From an uncultured Opitutia bacterium (GTDB taxonomy: Bacteria; Verrucomicrobiota; Verrucomicrobiia; Opitutales; Opitutaceae), in the NCBI GenBank assembly GCA_903873805.1, contig CAIQQB010000190.1:1-41241 (forward strand): 41,241 bases of DNA. Reading direction: 5' to 3'. Below are positions 16,284-24,154 of the stretch, in pieces. The first letter of the stretch is position 1. Each line of letters starts with the position of its first letter. The notes beneath the pieces were generated by a model, which was given only the letters and a program-made list of their open reading frames with translations, was not told where the DNA came from and did not search any database. The translations under genes and the position numbers were made by a program.

Positions 16284-17220
16284 TGCCGGTCTTGCGCCGC
16301 ACGATGTAGTTCGGCCGGCGTTTCACCTCGTCATAGACCCGCCCGAGATATTCGCCGAGCACGCCGATGCCGATGAGCTGCACGCCGCCGAGAAACAGCA
16401 CCAGCGTCGCCACGGTCGTGAAGCCGGTCGGCGCCACCTCGACGTTCAGGAGGCGCCGCACGATGAAGAACAGGCCGACCGCGAAGCCGAGGAACGCGAT
16501 GCAGATGCCCGCTCCCGTCAGCAGCCGCAGCGGCAGGTGGGAAAAGCTGAAGAGGCCGTCGAGCGCGTAGCGGACGAGGCCGCGGAACGTCTGCGCCGGC
16601 TGGCCGGCGGCCCGCTCCTGGCGGTCGTAGAGGATTTCGGCGTGCCGGAAACCCAGCCAGGCGCGGAGGCCGGGGAAGAAGCGGTGCTTCTCCGGCAGTG
16701 CGTTGAAGGCCTGCACCGCGGCACGGTCCAGCAGGCCGAAGGTGCCCGTGTTGGTCTCGATGGGAAAGTCGGTCAGCCAGGCGAAACAGGCGTGGAAGGC
16801 GTCGAAGCCGAGCCGCCGCACGCCGGTTTCCTGGCGCGAGCGCCGCACGGCCAGCACGACCTCGGCCCCGCCGCGCCAGGCGTCGACCAGCTGGGGGATG
16901 AGCTCGGGCGCGTCCTGCAGGTCGGCGTCCATCGTCACCACCGCGTCGGAGTCCGCGGCGTGCGCGAGGCCGGCGGCGAGGGCGCCCTGGTGGCCGAAGT
17001 TGCGCGAGAGCTCGAGCACGCGCGTGCCGGCCGCGGCCCCAGCGCGGGCGGCGAGGAGCGCGCCGCTCCGGTCGCGGCTGCCGTCGTTGATGAAGACGGT
17101 GACCCAGTCCTCCCCGGGCCGGGTGGCGACCATCGCGTCGAGCCGCCGGAACAGCTCGGGCAGCACCGGCTCCTCATTGAAGACGGGGATGACAATGGCG
17201 ATGCGGGGGCGCGGGGACAT
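16276..17220 (-). CDS. GtrB/DPM1-type family 2 glycosyltransferase (polyprenyl-phosphate sugar synthase)
   Basis: This 314-residue protein has a GT-A domain starting IAIVIPVFNEE (7-17), INDGSRDRS, LSRNFGHQGAL and the metal motif MDADLQDAPE (Asp98-Asp100). Two C-terminal hydrophobic helices (about 230-255 and 265-295) precede a basic tail with GEYLGRVYDEVKRRP, the layout of GtrB/YfdH and ArnC-like enzymes. These move a hexose or aminosugar from a nucleotide donor onto undecaprenyl phosphate at the cytoplasmic face; the sugar cannot be read from sequence. The lipid-linked product would be the donor for the GT-C-like proteins nearby. The start at 17220 is chosen because the upstream extension to 17661 lacks family resemblance and runs under the divergent gene. 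Confidence 0.9.
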   Translation of the reverse strand: MSPRPRIAIVIPVFNEEPVLPELFRRLDAMVATRPGEDWVTVFINDGSRDRSGALLAARAGAAAGTRVLELSRNFGHQGALAAGLAHAADSDAVVTMDADLQDAPELIPQLVDAWRGGAEVVLAVRRSRQETGVRRLGFDAFHACFAWLTDFPIETNTGTFGLLDRAAVQAFNALPEKHRFFPGLRAWLGFRHAEILYDRQERAAGQPAQTFRGLVRYALDGLFSFSHLPLRLLTGAGICIAFLGFAVGLFFIVRRLLNVEVAPTGFTTVATLVLFLGGVQLIGIGVLGEYLGRVYDEVKRRPNYIVRRKTGID

Positions 17221-17251
17221 GCGGGTCTGGCGCGGAGCTTTGCGCGAATTC

Positions 17252-17276
17252 CCCCGGCGGCAAGCCGGGGTTTTTT
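17252..17276 (+). terminator. Rho-independent terminator in a divergent intergenic region
   Basis: A 7-bp GC stem (CCCCGGC 17252-17258, GCCGGGG 17264-17270) with a 5-nt loop is followed by six T on the plus strand. It lies between a minus-strand gene starting at 17220 and a plus-strand gene starting at 17357, so no plus-strand gene is seen that it would end. It may block antisense transcription or act as a leader attenuator. A TTGACG at 17321-17326 downstream could be a -35 for the next gene, with a poor -10. Confidence 0.7.
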
Positions 17277-17356
17277 CGGCCGGGCGTGCGGTTGCGCGGC
17301 TGCGACCGGCCGCGCCCTGCTTGACGGCGGCGCGCGGCCCGGGGCATTGTTCCGCG

Positions 17357-18058
17357 ATGGAACCCGCCCACCGTGCCGCCCGCAAGGCGCTCCTCCTCAA
17401 GCTCGCCGTGGCCGCCATTGTGCTCGGCGGGGCCGCCGTGCTCGTGCTGCGCGGAGTGGATCTGCGGGGACTGCTCGCGCACTTGCTGGACGACATCCGC
17501 TCCGCCGGCCCAGTGGTGTTCTTCACCGCCATGGCCTTGCTACCGGCCTGCGGCGTGCCGTCGCTGGCGTTCATGCTGCCGGCCGGGCCGGCCTTCGGGC
17601 CGACCCTCGGCATGCCCCTCGTAATCGCCCTTTCGATCGCGGCCAGCACCGTCAATCTCATCCTCGCCTACTGGCTGTCGCGCTTTGCGCTGCGACCGCT
17701 ACTGGCCCGCCTCATCGCGCAGCTGGGCTACAAGCTGCCGCAGGTGCCCCCCGGCGACACCACCGCCCTCATCGTGCTGCTGCGCGTGACGCCAGGCGTG
17801 CCGTTCATCGCCCAGAATTTTCTGCTGGGCCTCGGAGACACGCCGTTCCGCCAATACCTGCTCGTCTCGTGCCTCTGCTCCTGGCCGCACATTTCGCTCT
17901 GGGTCTACTTCGGCAAACAGCTCGAGGAGGGACATGGCGCCCTGATCCTCGTGGGTGTCCTGCTGCTGGTGGCGTTTTTCGCCGCGACCAACCTCGTGCG
18001 CAAACACTACGGCCGCAAGCAGGCCAAGGCAGCCCCGGCGGCCGGCGCCCATGACTGA
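17357..18058 (+). CDS. VTT-domain (DedA/TVP38-type) membrane protein
   Basis: This 233-residue protein has an N-terminal helix (about 13-32) and then a VTT/SNARE-associated core: GVPSLAFMLPAGPAFGP, a conserved LRVTPGVPFIAQNFLLGL segment with the re-entrant-loop Arg and Pro, and further helices. The family includes DedA proteins, some shown to recycle undecaprenyl phosphate across the membrane, and TVP38/TMEM64-like proteins. A lipid-carrier role would fit the adjacent glycosyltransferases but is inference. ATG 17357 precedes the first helix; the longer frame from 16703 overlaps the divergent gene. The end overlaps xseA by 8 nt, so the two are likely cotranscribed. Confidence 0.8.
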   Translation: MEPAHRAARKALLLKLAVAAIVLGGAAVLVLRGVDLRGLLAHLLDDIRSAGPVVFFTAMALLPACGVPSLAFMLPAGPAFGPTLGMPLVIALSIAASTVNLILAYWLSRFALRPLLARLIAQLGYKLPQVPPGDTTALIVLLRVTPGVPFIAQNFLLGLGDTPFRQYLLVSCLCSWPHISLWVYFGKQLEEGHGALILVGVLLLVAFFAATNLVRKHYGRKQAKAAPAAGAHD

Positions 18059-19382
18059 GGAGCCGGACAACACGGCGGCCGGCCCCGGCGGCGATCCGGG
18101 GGGGTGCGTTGAGACGGTCAGCGAATTCACCCGCCGGGTGAAACGGATCCTCGAGGCGGGCATTGCGCCGTGCTGGGTCCGCGGCGAGATCTCCAACCTG
18201 CGGGCGCAGGCCAGCGGGCACGTTTATTTTTCCCTGAAGGATGCGGGCGCACAGCTCAGCGCGGTGCTGTTCCGGGGCGACGCCGCCCGGCAGGGCGCCC
18301 GCCTCCGCGACGGCGCCCAGGTCGTGGTCTTCGGCGAGATCAGCGTGTATGAGGTGCGCGGGCAGTATCAGCTCATCGTGCGCGTGATCGTCGAGGACGG
18401 TGTCGGGCGGCTGCAGAAGGAGTTTGAGGCGCTCAAACAGCGGCTGGCCGCCGAGGGGCTGTTCGCGCCGGAGCGCAAGCGCGCCCTCCCGGCGATGCCG
18501 GTGACGGTGGGCTTCATCACTTCGCCGACGGGCGCAGCGGTGCAGGATTTCCTGCGCATCATGACGCGGCGCGGCTGGCGCGGCCGGCTCGTCGTACTGC
18601 CGGCCCGCGTGCAGGGCGACGGGGCGGCGGCGGAGCTGGCCGCGATGCTGGCGCTGGCGGGCGAACTCGGAATCTTTGACCTGCTCGTGATCGGGCGCGG
18701 CGGCGGCAGCCTCGAGGACCTGTGGGCCTTCAACGAGGAGGTGCTGGTGCGCGCCGTCGCGGCCTGCCCGGTGCCCGTCATTTCCGCCGTCGGCCACGAG
18801 ATCGACTTCACGCTCTGCGACTTCGCGGCGGATGTGCGCGCCGAGACGCCGAGCGCCGCGGCTGAACTGATCACGAGCCTGTTTGTGGCGCAGGTGGAGC
18901 GGGCTGGCCGCGCGGGCGAGGCGATGGCCGCCGCCGTGACCGAGGCCTACACGCGCGGCTGCGAGCAGGCCGCCCAGCTGCGCGCCCGGCTGCGCCTGCT
19001 GACCCCAGCCGCCCAGGTCGAGCGCGGCTGGCTGCGGCTCGACGACCTCACCAACCGCCTCCACTCCACCCTCGACGCCTCCGCCGTGGCCAAGCGCCAG
19101 CAGCTGGCCATGGCGCGCACGCTCCTCGCCCAGCGCACGCCCGAGACCCGCGTGCAGCTGGAGTCGCACCGGCTGCTCTCGCTCTGGAAACGCCTCCAGG
19201 CGGCGAGCCCCGCCTCGGTGCTGCACCGCGGCTTTGTGCTGCTGCGCGACGCCGACGGCCGTCCGGTGCCCCGCCGCGCCGGGCTGCAGCCGGGCCAGGA
19301 CCTGACCGCGGAATTCGCCGACGGCACCCAGCCGCTGCGGGTTGAGCCTCCGGCCGGGACCCCGCGGGAAAAGATAAATTGA
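18051..19382 (+). CDS. xseA: Exodeoxyribonuclease VII large subunit
   Basis: This 443-residue protein is near the usual length (about 450 in E. coli). The N-terminal OB-fold starts VSEFTRRVKRILE and contains WVRGEISNL and SGHVYFSLKD, standard for XseA. The catalytic region carries IGRGGGSLEDLWAFNEE and ISAVGHEIDFTLCDFAADVRA, the most conserved motifs, followed by the long alpha-helical arm and a C-terminal piece (SPASVLHRGFVLLRDADGR). With XseB it degrades single-stranded DNA into oligonucleotides. No small-subunit gene (xseB) is found next to it; the next gene is a histidine kinase. The ATG at 18051 overlaps the VTT gene by 8 nt. Confidence 0.95.
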   Translation: MTEEPDNTAAGPGGDPGGCVETVSEFTRRVKRILEAGIAPCWVRGEISNLRAQASGHVYFSLKDAGAQLSAVLFRGDAARQGARLRDGAQVVVFGEISVYEVRGQYQLIVRVIVEDGVGRLQKEFEALKQRLAAEGLFAPERKRALPAMPVTVGFITSPTGAAVQDFLRIMTRRGWRGRLVVLPARVQGDGAAAELAAMLALAGELGIFDLLVIGRGGGSLEDLWAFNEEVLVRAVAACPVPVISAVGHEIDFTLCDFAADVRAETPSAAAELITSLFVAQVERAGRAGEAMAAAVTEAYTRGCEQAAQLRARLRLLTPAAQVERGWLRLDDLTNRLHSTLDASAVAKRQQLAMARTLLAQRTPETRVQLESHRLLSLWKRLQAASPASVLHRGFVLLRDADGRPVPRRAGLQPGQDLTAEFADGTQPLRVEPPAGTPREKIN

Positions 19383-19416
19383 ACTGCCCGCCCCGGGCGC
19401 TACTACTGGCGGCTTC

Positions 19417-21627
19417 TTGAAATGGCGTAAGAAAATTCTCCTCGTCTTTCTCCTGGCGCTCACCCTGTTTCTCGGGCTCGTGGCCGGGCTGGGGTGGCTG
19501 GTTTTCCTGCCCCAGGCGGAAAAGGAGGAGCAGGCCGCGATGGTCCAGGACCTCCACCGCTTCAAATGGCGGGTCGAGCAGCGTCTCGACCGCCTGCGGG
19601 TGGTGGCCGATGACTACGCCTTGGAACGCGCCACCTACGACTATGCCCACGACCGCAACGACGCCTTTGCAGCTACTACCTTCACCCCGGTCGAACTGGG
19701 CAACCTGCCCACCGAAATTTTCGGCCTCTGGAACGAGCACGACGACCTCGTTGCCGCCCGGGGCTACGATCCCGCCCTCCGGTCCGTCCGCATCCTCCCG
19801 GCCGGCGAAATCGACAGCCTGACGCGCACTCCCGGCCTCTGGCAGCGCGACCCGGCCAAGCAGGCCGCGGGCCTCGCCCTCACCACCGAGGGCGTCCTCC
19901 TTCTCGTGGCCACCCCGGTTCTGCAGACCGACCACACCGGGCCCGTTCACGGCACGCTCGTCATCGGCCAGTTCTGGCGCGCCACGCTCCTGCGCGATCT
20001 GCAGGCCGACGAGCCCTTCGAGGCCCGTCTGCTCGAGCATGGGGACGAGCCCGCCGAGCTCGCCGGCCAGCTGACGACCGACGACGGCCTTCAGGTCGGC
20101 GCGCGCAACGGCGACGACATGGTCGGCCGCATGACGCTCCCCGGCCTCAACGGCGCGCCGCTGGCGACCGTCGAGCTGCACGCGCCGCGCCTCCTTTCGC
20201 AGCAGGAGCGGCACAGCCTCAACCTCGTCCTCGGCCTGCTCGCGGGCGGCAGCCTGCTGCTCTGTGCCGGCTTCTGGACCGTGACCGAGTGGGCCTTCAT
20301 CGGGCGGGTCGAACGCCTCTCCAAAATGGTCGCACTGCTCGACAAGGTTGGTCCCATCGCCGCCCTCCAGGACTTTCCCGGCGACGACGAGATCACCCAG
20401 CTCGCCCACAGCATCGGAAAAATGGCCCGCACGCTCCACGAGCTGAAGGAGTCCGCCGAATCCGGTGATCGCGCGAAGGGCGAGTTCCTCGCAATGATGA
20501 GCCACGAGATCCGTACCCCGCTCAACGGCGTGATTGGCTACCTCAGCCTCCTGCGCGAGACCGGCCTGGCGCCCGAACAGGTGGAACTGATCAACACGAT
20601 CGAATCCAGCAGCGACACTCTCCTCGCCGTCATCAATGAGATTCTCGACTTCTCCAAGATCGAGTCGGGCCAGTTCGAGCTCGAGAGCCTGCCCGTCCGC
20701 GTGGCGACGCTCGTGTCCGAGGCCGCCGCGGTTTTCCACCCCCGCCTCGGACAGAAGCAGATCGCCTACCGCGAGGAATTCGCACCCGGCGTGCCGGAGG
20801 CCGTGCTGGCCGACCCGCTGCGCCTGCGGCAGGTGCTCCTCAACCTCCTCGGCAACGCCGTCAAGTTCACCCCCCACGGCGGCGAGATCGTTCTCCGCGT
20901 CACCGCCGAGGCCGGCGCCGCCCCCGACGACATCGTGCTGCGGTTTGAGATCGCCGACAATGGCATCGGCATCGGTCCGCAGGAGATCGGCCGGCTCTTC
21001 CAGCCGTTCAGCCAGGCCGACACCACCATCACCCGCAAGTTCGGCGGCACCGGCCTCGGCCTCGCCATCTGCCAGCGGCTCGTCCGCGCCATGGACGGCC
21101 GCATCGACGTCCGCAGCGAACTCGGCCAGGGCTCGACGTTCGGCTTCACGGTGCCGACGCGCGCGGTGGCGCCGCCCGCGGCGCACGAGCCGCCCGGCGT
21201 GGGCCGCCCGGCGGCGGCGGCCGACCCGACGTGGGCGGAGCGTTTTCCCCTGCGCATCCTCGTGGTGGAGGACAACGCGGTGAACCGCCGCATGCTCGAA
21301 GTGATGCTGAAACGCTTCGGCTACGTGCCCGCCTTCGCCGAGGACGGCCGCCAGGCGGTCGCCGAGCTGCAGTCGCACCGGTATGATCTCGTTTTGATGG
21401 ACATGCAGATGCCCGAAATGGACGGCTGCACGGCGACGCGCACCTACCGGCAATGGGAGCGCGCGGCCCAGCACCGCCCGGTGCCGATCGTCGCGCTGAC
21501 GGCCAACGCCATGGCCGGCGACCGCGAGAAATGCCTCGCCGCCGGAATGGACGACTACCTCACCAAGCCGATCAAGCTCGACGAGCTCCAGTCTATCCTC
21601 GAACGCGTCGGCGGGGCCGGCGCGTGA
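19417..21627 (+). CDS. Hybrid sensor histidine kinase with CHASE4-like periplasmic domain
   Basis: This 736-residue membrane kinase has TM helices at about 7-31 and 268-295. The periplasmic region between them has DDYALERATYDYAHDRND and GLWNEHDDLVAARGYD, resembling CHASE4 sensors. A HAMP-like linker follows, then HisKA with MSHEIRTPLN (phospho-acceptor His363), HATPase (N-box near 480, DNGIGIG, GGTGLGLAI) and a fused receiver domain (613-730) with acidic residues in VVEDN, acceptor Asp662 in LMDMQMPEMDG and Lys in YLTKPI. It would autophosphorylate and pass phosphate to its own receiver; no output protein is adjacent, so the signal and target are unknown. The start appears to be TTG 19417, because the first ATG in frame would remove the first TM helix. 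Confidence 0.9.
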   Translation: MKWRKKILLVFLLALTLFLGLVAGLGWLVFLPQAEKEEQAAMVQDLHRFKWRVEQRLDRLRVVADDYALERATYDYAHDRNDAFAATTFTPVELGNLPTEIFGLWNEHDDLVAARGYDPALRSVRILPAGEIDSLTRTPGLWQRDPAKQAAGLALTTEGVLLLVATPVLQTDHTGPVHGTLVIGQFWRATLLRDLQADEPFEARLLEHGDEPAELAGQLTTDDGLQVGARNGDDMVGRMTLPGLNGAPLATVELHAPRLLSQQERHSLNLVLGLLAGGSLLLCAGFWTVTEWAFIGRVERLSKMVALLDKVGPIAALQDFPGDDEITQLAHSIGKMARTLHELKESAESGDRAKGEFLAMMSHEIRTPLNGVIGYLSLLRETGLAPEQVELINTIESSSDTLLAVINEILDFSKIESGQFELESLPVRVATLVSEAAAVFHPRLGQKQIAYREEFAPGVPEAVLADPLRLRQVLLNLLGNAVKFTPHGGEIVLRVTAEAGAAPDDIVLRFEIADNGIGIGPQEIGRLFQPFSQADTTITRKFGGTGLGLAICQRLVRAMDGRIDVRSELGQGSTFGFTVPTRAVAPPAAHEPPGVGRPAAAADPTWAERFPLRILVVEDNAVNRRMLEVMLKRFGYVPAFAEDGRQAVAELQSHRYDLVLMDMQMPEMDGCTATRTYRQWERAAQHRPVPIVALTANAMAGDREKCLAAGMDDYLTKPIKLDELQSILERVGGAGA

Positions 21628-21662
21628 TACCAAACCTCCGACGGATTTACTCTTTTGTAGTG

Positions 21663-21691
21663 CCTCACCTCGCGTGAGGTCTTGTCGTTTT
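21663..21691 (+). terminator. Possible terminator after the histidine kinase gene
   Basis: A 6-bp stem (CCTCAC 21663-21668, GTGAGG 21674-21679) with a 5-nt loop is followed by a T-rich but interrupted tract (TCTTGTCGTTTT). It lies 36 nt after the stop codon. The stem is short and the T tract imperfect, so termination is only possible. Confidence 0.35.
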
Positions 21692-21764
21692 CCCGCAGCC
21701 TGCCAGCAGGAAGGGGATGACGATGATGATCATGGATGTCCCGTGTCCTCTGGGCGGTGGTTTG

Positions 21765-22244
21765 TTACTGCCAAATTTCCGGAGGTGATGCCCGGCCACT
21801 TTTTTGATTGTAAGCGATGTCGCAGCACTCACCGCCCGGATTTCCAATGCCTCCGCGGCCCTCCCGCTTTGCGGCAAACGCACTGAGATGAAGAAGGTGG
21901 AAAATGTAGAGGCTCTCTTCCGTTCTCTCCTCCACCACCGCTCTGTACTCACTTGGTTCCAAGGAACAGGAAACTAAAACGGAGGTGACGACCTTCGCCG
22001 CGTCCTGATACTTTTCGTCCAGTTCGCCGAGTCGACGCGGCTTGACCTTGCTCCAAGCCGTCTGATCCGCATAGGCGCGGGCAGCCTCCGCGTCCACCTC
22101 AGCTTGGGAGATGGGGCGGTTGCGCGATGCGATCCAGCGCGGAACGACCAGCATGGCCAGGACCGCGCATAATCCGATGCCGAGAATCAACGGGATGCGA
22201 TCTTGGCGAAAGCGAGAAGGGCGGGCTGAACCGGGGGTGGCCAT
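21765..22244 (-). CDS. Hypothetical small membrane-anchored protein
   Basis: No family recognised. The frame encodes about 159 residues: a basic cytoplasmic start (PSRFRQDR), one hydrophobic helix at about 17-35 (IPLILGIGLCAVLAMLVVP), then a charged region with SQAEVDAEAARAYADQTAW and EYRAVVEERTEESLYIFHL that could be helical. The last 35 residues look less protein-like (Gly-rich, then GRASPPEIWQ), so the true end or frame could differ. The start is taken at the ATG 22242-22244 rather than 13 codons upstream. It sits in a stretch of more than 900 bases between the kinase and NamZ genes that otherwise holds only repeats. Possibly real; modest confidence. Confidence 0.45.
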   Translation of the reverse strand: MATPGSARPSRFRQDRIPLILGIGLCAVLAMLVVPRWIASRNRPISQAEVDAEAARAYADQTAWSKVKPRRLGELDEKYQDAAKVVTSVLVSCSLEPSEYRAVVEERTEESLYIFHLLHLSAFAAKREGRGGIGNPGGECCDIAYNQKSGRASPPEIWQ

Positions 22245-22561
22245 GGACTGGTGGGATTCTGCCGGAAATCTCGCCGGGCGCAAACGGAATCAGGGGTGGG
22301 ATCACCATTGGGGTGCAATTGGAAGTGATGTCAGGGTTCATCCACCATGGCTGGAGCGCAGGCCGCAAATCCACGGTCAGGATGCCCGTGCCGCGTGGCA
22401 TGGGCATCCTGCCCATGTCTGGGCCAGTCCGGCAGCCCTTCACGATCGCTGACTTCACTACCAATTGCACTGCCACCTTTGGGCGAACTTCAGTTTCAGC
22501 CCGGCGGTGCGGTTGGAAATGGCTCAGACCGTCATGCCCCGGATTTGGCCGATTTTCAGCG
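22245..22561. other. 317-bp gene-free stretch between a hypothetical gene and namZ
   Basis: No convincing coding frame was found on either strand. The central part contains the palindromic interspersed repeat listed separately. The rest (for example the copies of CAATTG near 22317 and 22465) shows nothing further that I can interpret. Confidence 0.5.
22368..22417. repeat. Short interspersed palindromic repeat (HGQDA-type)
   Basis: Two small inverted repeats stand in tandem: CACGG (22372-22376) with CCGTG (22386-22390), and CATGGGCA (22399-22406) with TGCCCATG (22410-22417) around a 3-nt loop. In one frame the DNA reads HGQDARAAWHGHPAH and on the other strand RMPMPRGTGIL; peptide shadows of this kind are familiar from intergenic repeats of Verrucomicrobiota genomes. 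Only one copy is in this window, so the repeat status rests on that recognition. Confidence 0.5.
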
Positions 22562-23914
22562 TCACTGATACAGCCAGTATTTCTTCGTGCGTGCCTGGTA
22601 GGCAGCGTCCTGGCGGCGCCAGTCTGCGAGGAAGGACTCGAGCTTCACCTTCGCCCCGTCGCGCTTGAGCGCGTTCCACCAGGCGGTCGAGCCGACGTGA
22701 ATGTTGAAGCTGCGGGCGTCGGTCGCGTTGAGCTTGGCAAAGGGATTCGGCGGGTTGTAGCGGCAGGCGAGCCGCATGAGCTCGAAGCTCAGCTCGGTCG
22801 GGCGCCAGGCGGACCAGTCGGTGACGTCCACATACACCCCGGTCTTCGGCGGGCCGGCGGGCTCGGGCAGGGCGATGACGCGATAGGAGAGGCCGGGGAG
22901 CTGGAGCGCAGTAAGATCGTGCTGGAGTTTCTCAGCGGTGACGCCCTTGAAGCTGACGCCGCGGAACGGGTAGCTGGTGCCGATGCCGTGGGTGAACCCG
23001 CTGAATTCGCAGCCGAGACCGACCATGGCGTAGCCGATCACGGCCTCGTAGCTGGTGACAAGCGGCGAGGTGGGGGTGAACGCGAGGCCGGTCTCGGGCC
23101 AGCGCATCGCGCGGTGCCAGCCGCGCATGGGGACGATGGTGAGGCGGCCCTTGGCGCGGACGGCGGCGGGGAGGTTGAGCACGCCGGGCTCGGTGGCGGC
23201 GAGGTAGGCCAGCTCGCCCATGGTGAGGCCGTGGACGTAGGGGACGAGGAACGCGCCGACGCCGCTCTTGAGCTCGGGGTCGAGGAGCGGGCCATCGACC
23301 TTGAGGCCGCCGAGAGGGTTGGGGCGGTCGAGGACGACGACCTCGACGTTGTTCTCGAAGCAGGCCTCCATGGCGTAGTGCATCACGACGTTGAACGTGT
23401 AGGAGCGCACGCCGATGTCCTGCAGGTCGATCACCAGGGCGTCGATCCCCTTGAGCTGGGCCTTGGTGGGGCGCCGGTTGACGCCGTAGAGCGAGTAGAC
23501 GGGAAGGTGGGTGCGGGGGTCGGTGGAGTCGCCGAAATTTTCGCCGGCCTTGATGTCGCCGCGGAGGCCGTGCTCGGGGGCGAAGAGGGCGACGAGCTTG
23601 ACGTTGGGGGCACGGAAGAGGACGTCGACGGTGCTCTCGCCGCGGCGGTTGACGCCGGCCGGGTGGGTGAGGAGCCCGATGCGTTTGCCGGCGATGTCGC
23701 GGAAGCCGTTGGCCTCAAGGACATCGATCCCGAGCATGACCGGATAGGTGACCGCGGGGGGCGGGCCCGGCGGGAGGGGCGTGGCGGGCACGACGACCGG
23801 GAGGGGCGGCGCGGGCGGGTTGACGGGAACGGTGTGGCAGCCGACGAAGGCAAAGAGGGCGGCGCCGAACGCGAGCAGCAGGGGGAGGGTGGGGAGTTGG
23901 ACGCGGCCGCTCAT
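22562..23914 (-). CDS. namZ: NamZ-type exo-beta-N-acetylmuramidase (DUF1343), probable lipoprotein
   Basis: This 450-residue protein has an N-terminal hydrophobic signal ending in AFVGC, an imperfect lipobox, then a Pro-rich linker and the DUF1343 core. Family features include GIDVLEANGF, KRIGLLTHPAGVNRRG, LFAPEHGLRGDIKAGE, LPVYSLYG, DLQDIGVRSYTF, DRPNPLGG and EFSGFTHGIGTSYPF. Characterised NamZ enzymes (GH171) remove MurNAc from the non-reducing end of peptidoglycan fragments, so this is likely a cell-wall recycling enzyme in the periplasm or outer membrane. The start at 23914 puts the signal at the N-terminus; a longer frame to 23962 adds 16 residues. No Shine-Dalgarno is seen before it (TTTTCAAAATG). 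The very long plus-strand frame over this gene (22127-23992) is a shadow. Confidence 0.9.
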   Translation of the reverse strand: MSGRVQLPTLPLLLAFGAALFAFVGCHTVPVNPPAPPLPVVVPATPLPPGPPPAVTYPVMLGIDVLEANGFRDIAGKRIGLLTHPAGVNRRGESTVDVLFRAPNVKLVALFAPEHGLRGDIKAGENFGDSTDPRTHLPVYSLYGVNRRPTKAQLKGIDALVIDLQDIGVRSYTFNVVMHYAMEACFENNVEVVVLDRPNPLGGLKVDGPLLDPELKSGVGAFLVPYVHGLTMGELAYLAATEPGVLNLPAAVRAKGRLTIVPMRGWHRAMRWPETGLAFTPTSPLVTSYEAVIGYAMVGLGCEFSGFTHGIGTSYPFRGVSFKGVTAEKLQHDLTALQLPGLSYRVIALPEPAGPPKTGVYVDVTDWSAWRPTELSFELMRLACRYNPPNPFAKLNATDARSFNIHVGSTAWWNALKRDGAKVKLESFLADWRRQDAAYQARTKKYWLYQ

Positions 23915-23984
23915 TTTGAAAATAGCCACAAAGAGGCGCAGCGCACGCAAAGCAAAACGCATTACGAAGCGGGATATTTTCGGA

Positions 23985-24017
23985 AAGGATGAAGGCAGAA
24001 GGATGAAGGCTGAAGGC
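23985..24017. repeat. 14-bp tandem repeat, about 2.5 copies
   Basis: AAGGATGAAGGC occurs at 23985-23996 and again at 23999-24010, followed by a partial copy TGAAGGC, giving a 14-bp period. In one frame it reads as DEGRRMKAEG, a peptide shadow seen commonly in intergenic DNA of Verrucomicrobiota and related bacteria. It lies between namZ and the glycerate kinase gene, where no gene is evident. Confidence 0.55.
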
Positions 24018-24134
24018 GCGGGCCGGAGGTCAGAGGGGTCCGCGAATGCCGCAGATCGACGCGGATGGGGAGGCAGATGGAGGTAGGAGAGATGCCTGCG
24101 AAATCCGCGAAAGGGCGGGGGAAGGGGACGGAAT

Positions 24135-24154
24135 CCCTGCTCTCCCGAGCAGGG
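24135..24154. repeat. Perfect inverted repeat downstream of the glycerate kinase gene
   Basis: CCCTGCTC (24135-24142) and GAGCAGGG (24147-24154) form an 8-bp stem with a 4-nt loop. There is no T run on either side, so a simple intrinsic terminator is unlikely. It is followed by another partial inverted repeat (AGGGGC around 24168 with GCCCCT around 24187) that reaches into the last codons of the kinase gene. It may be an interspersed repeat or an mRNA 3'-end stabiliser. Confidence 0.5.

Noticed and set aside
17805..21633. Two very long minus-strand frames (17805-19565 and 19048-21633)
   Set aside because: Antisense to xseA and the hybrid kinase, both of which show full catalytic motifs.
22127..23992. 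621-codon plus-strand frame
   Set aside because: Antisense to namZ, whose conserved motifs are clear on the minus strand; low-complexity Glu/Gly/Val-rich product.
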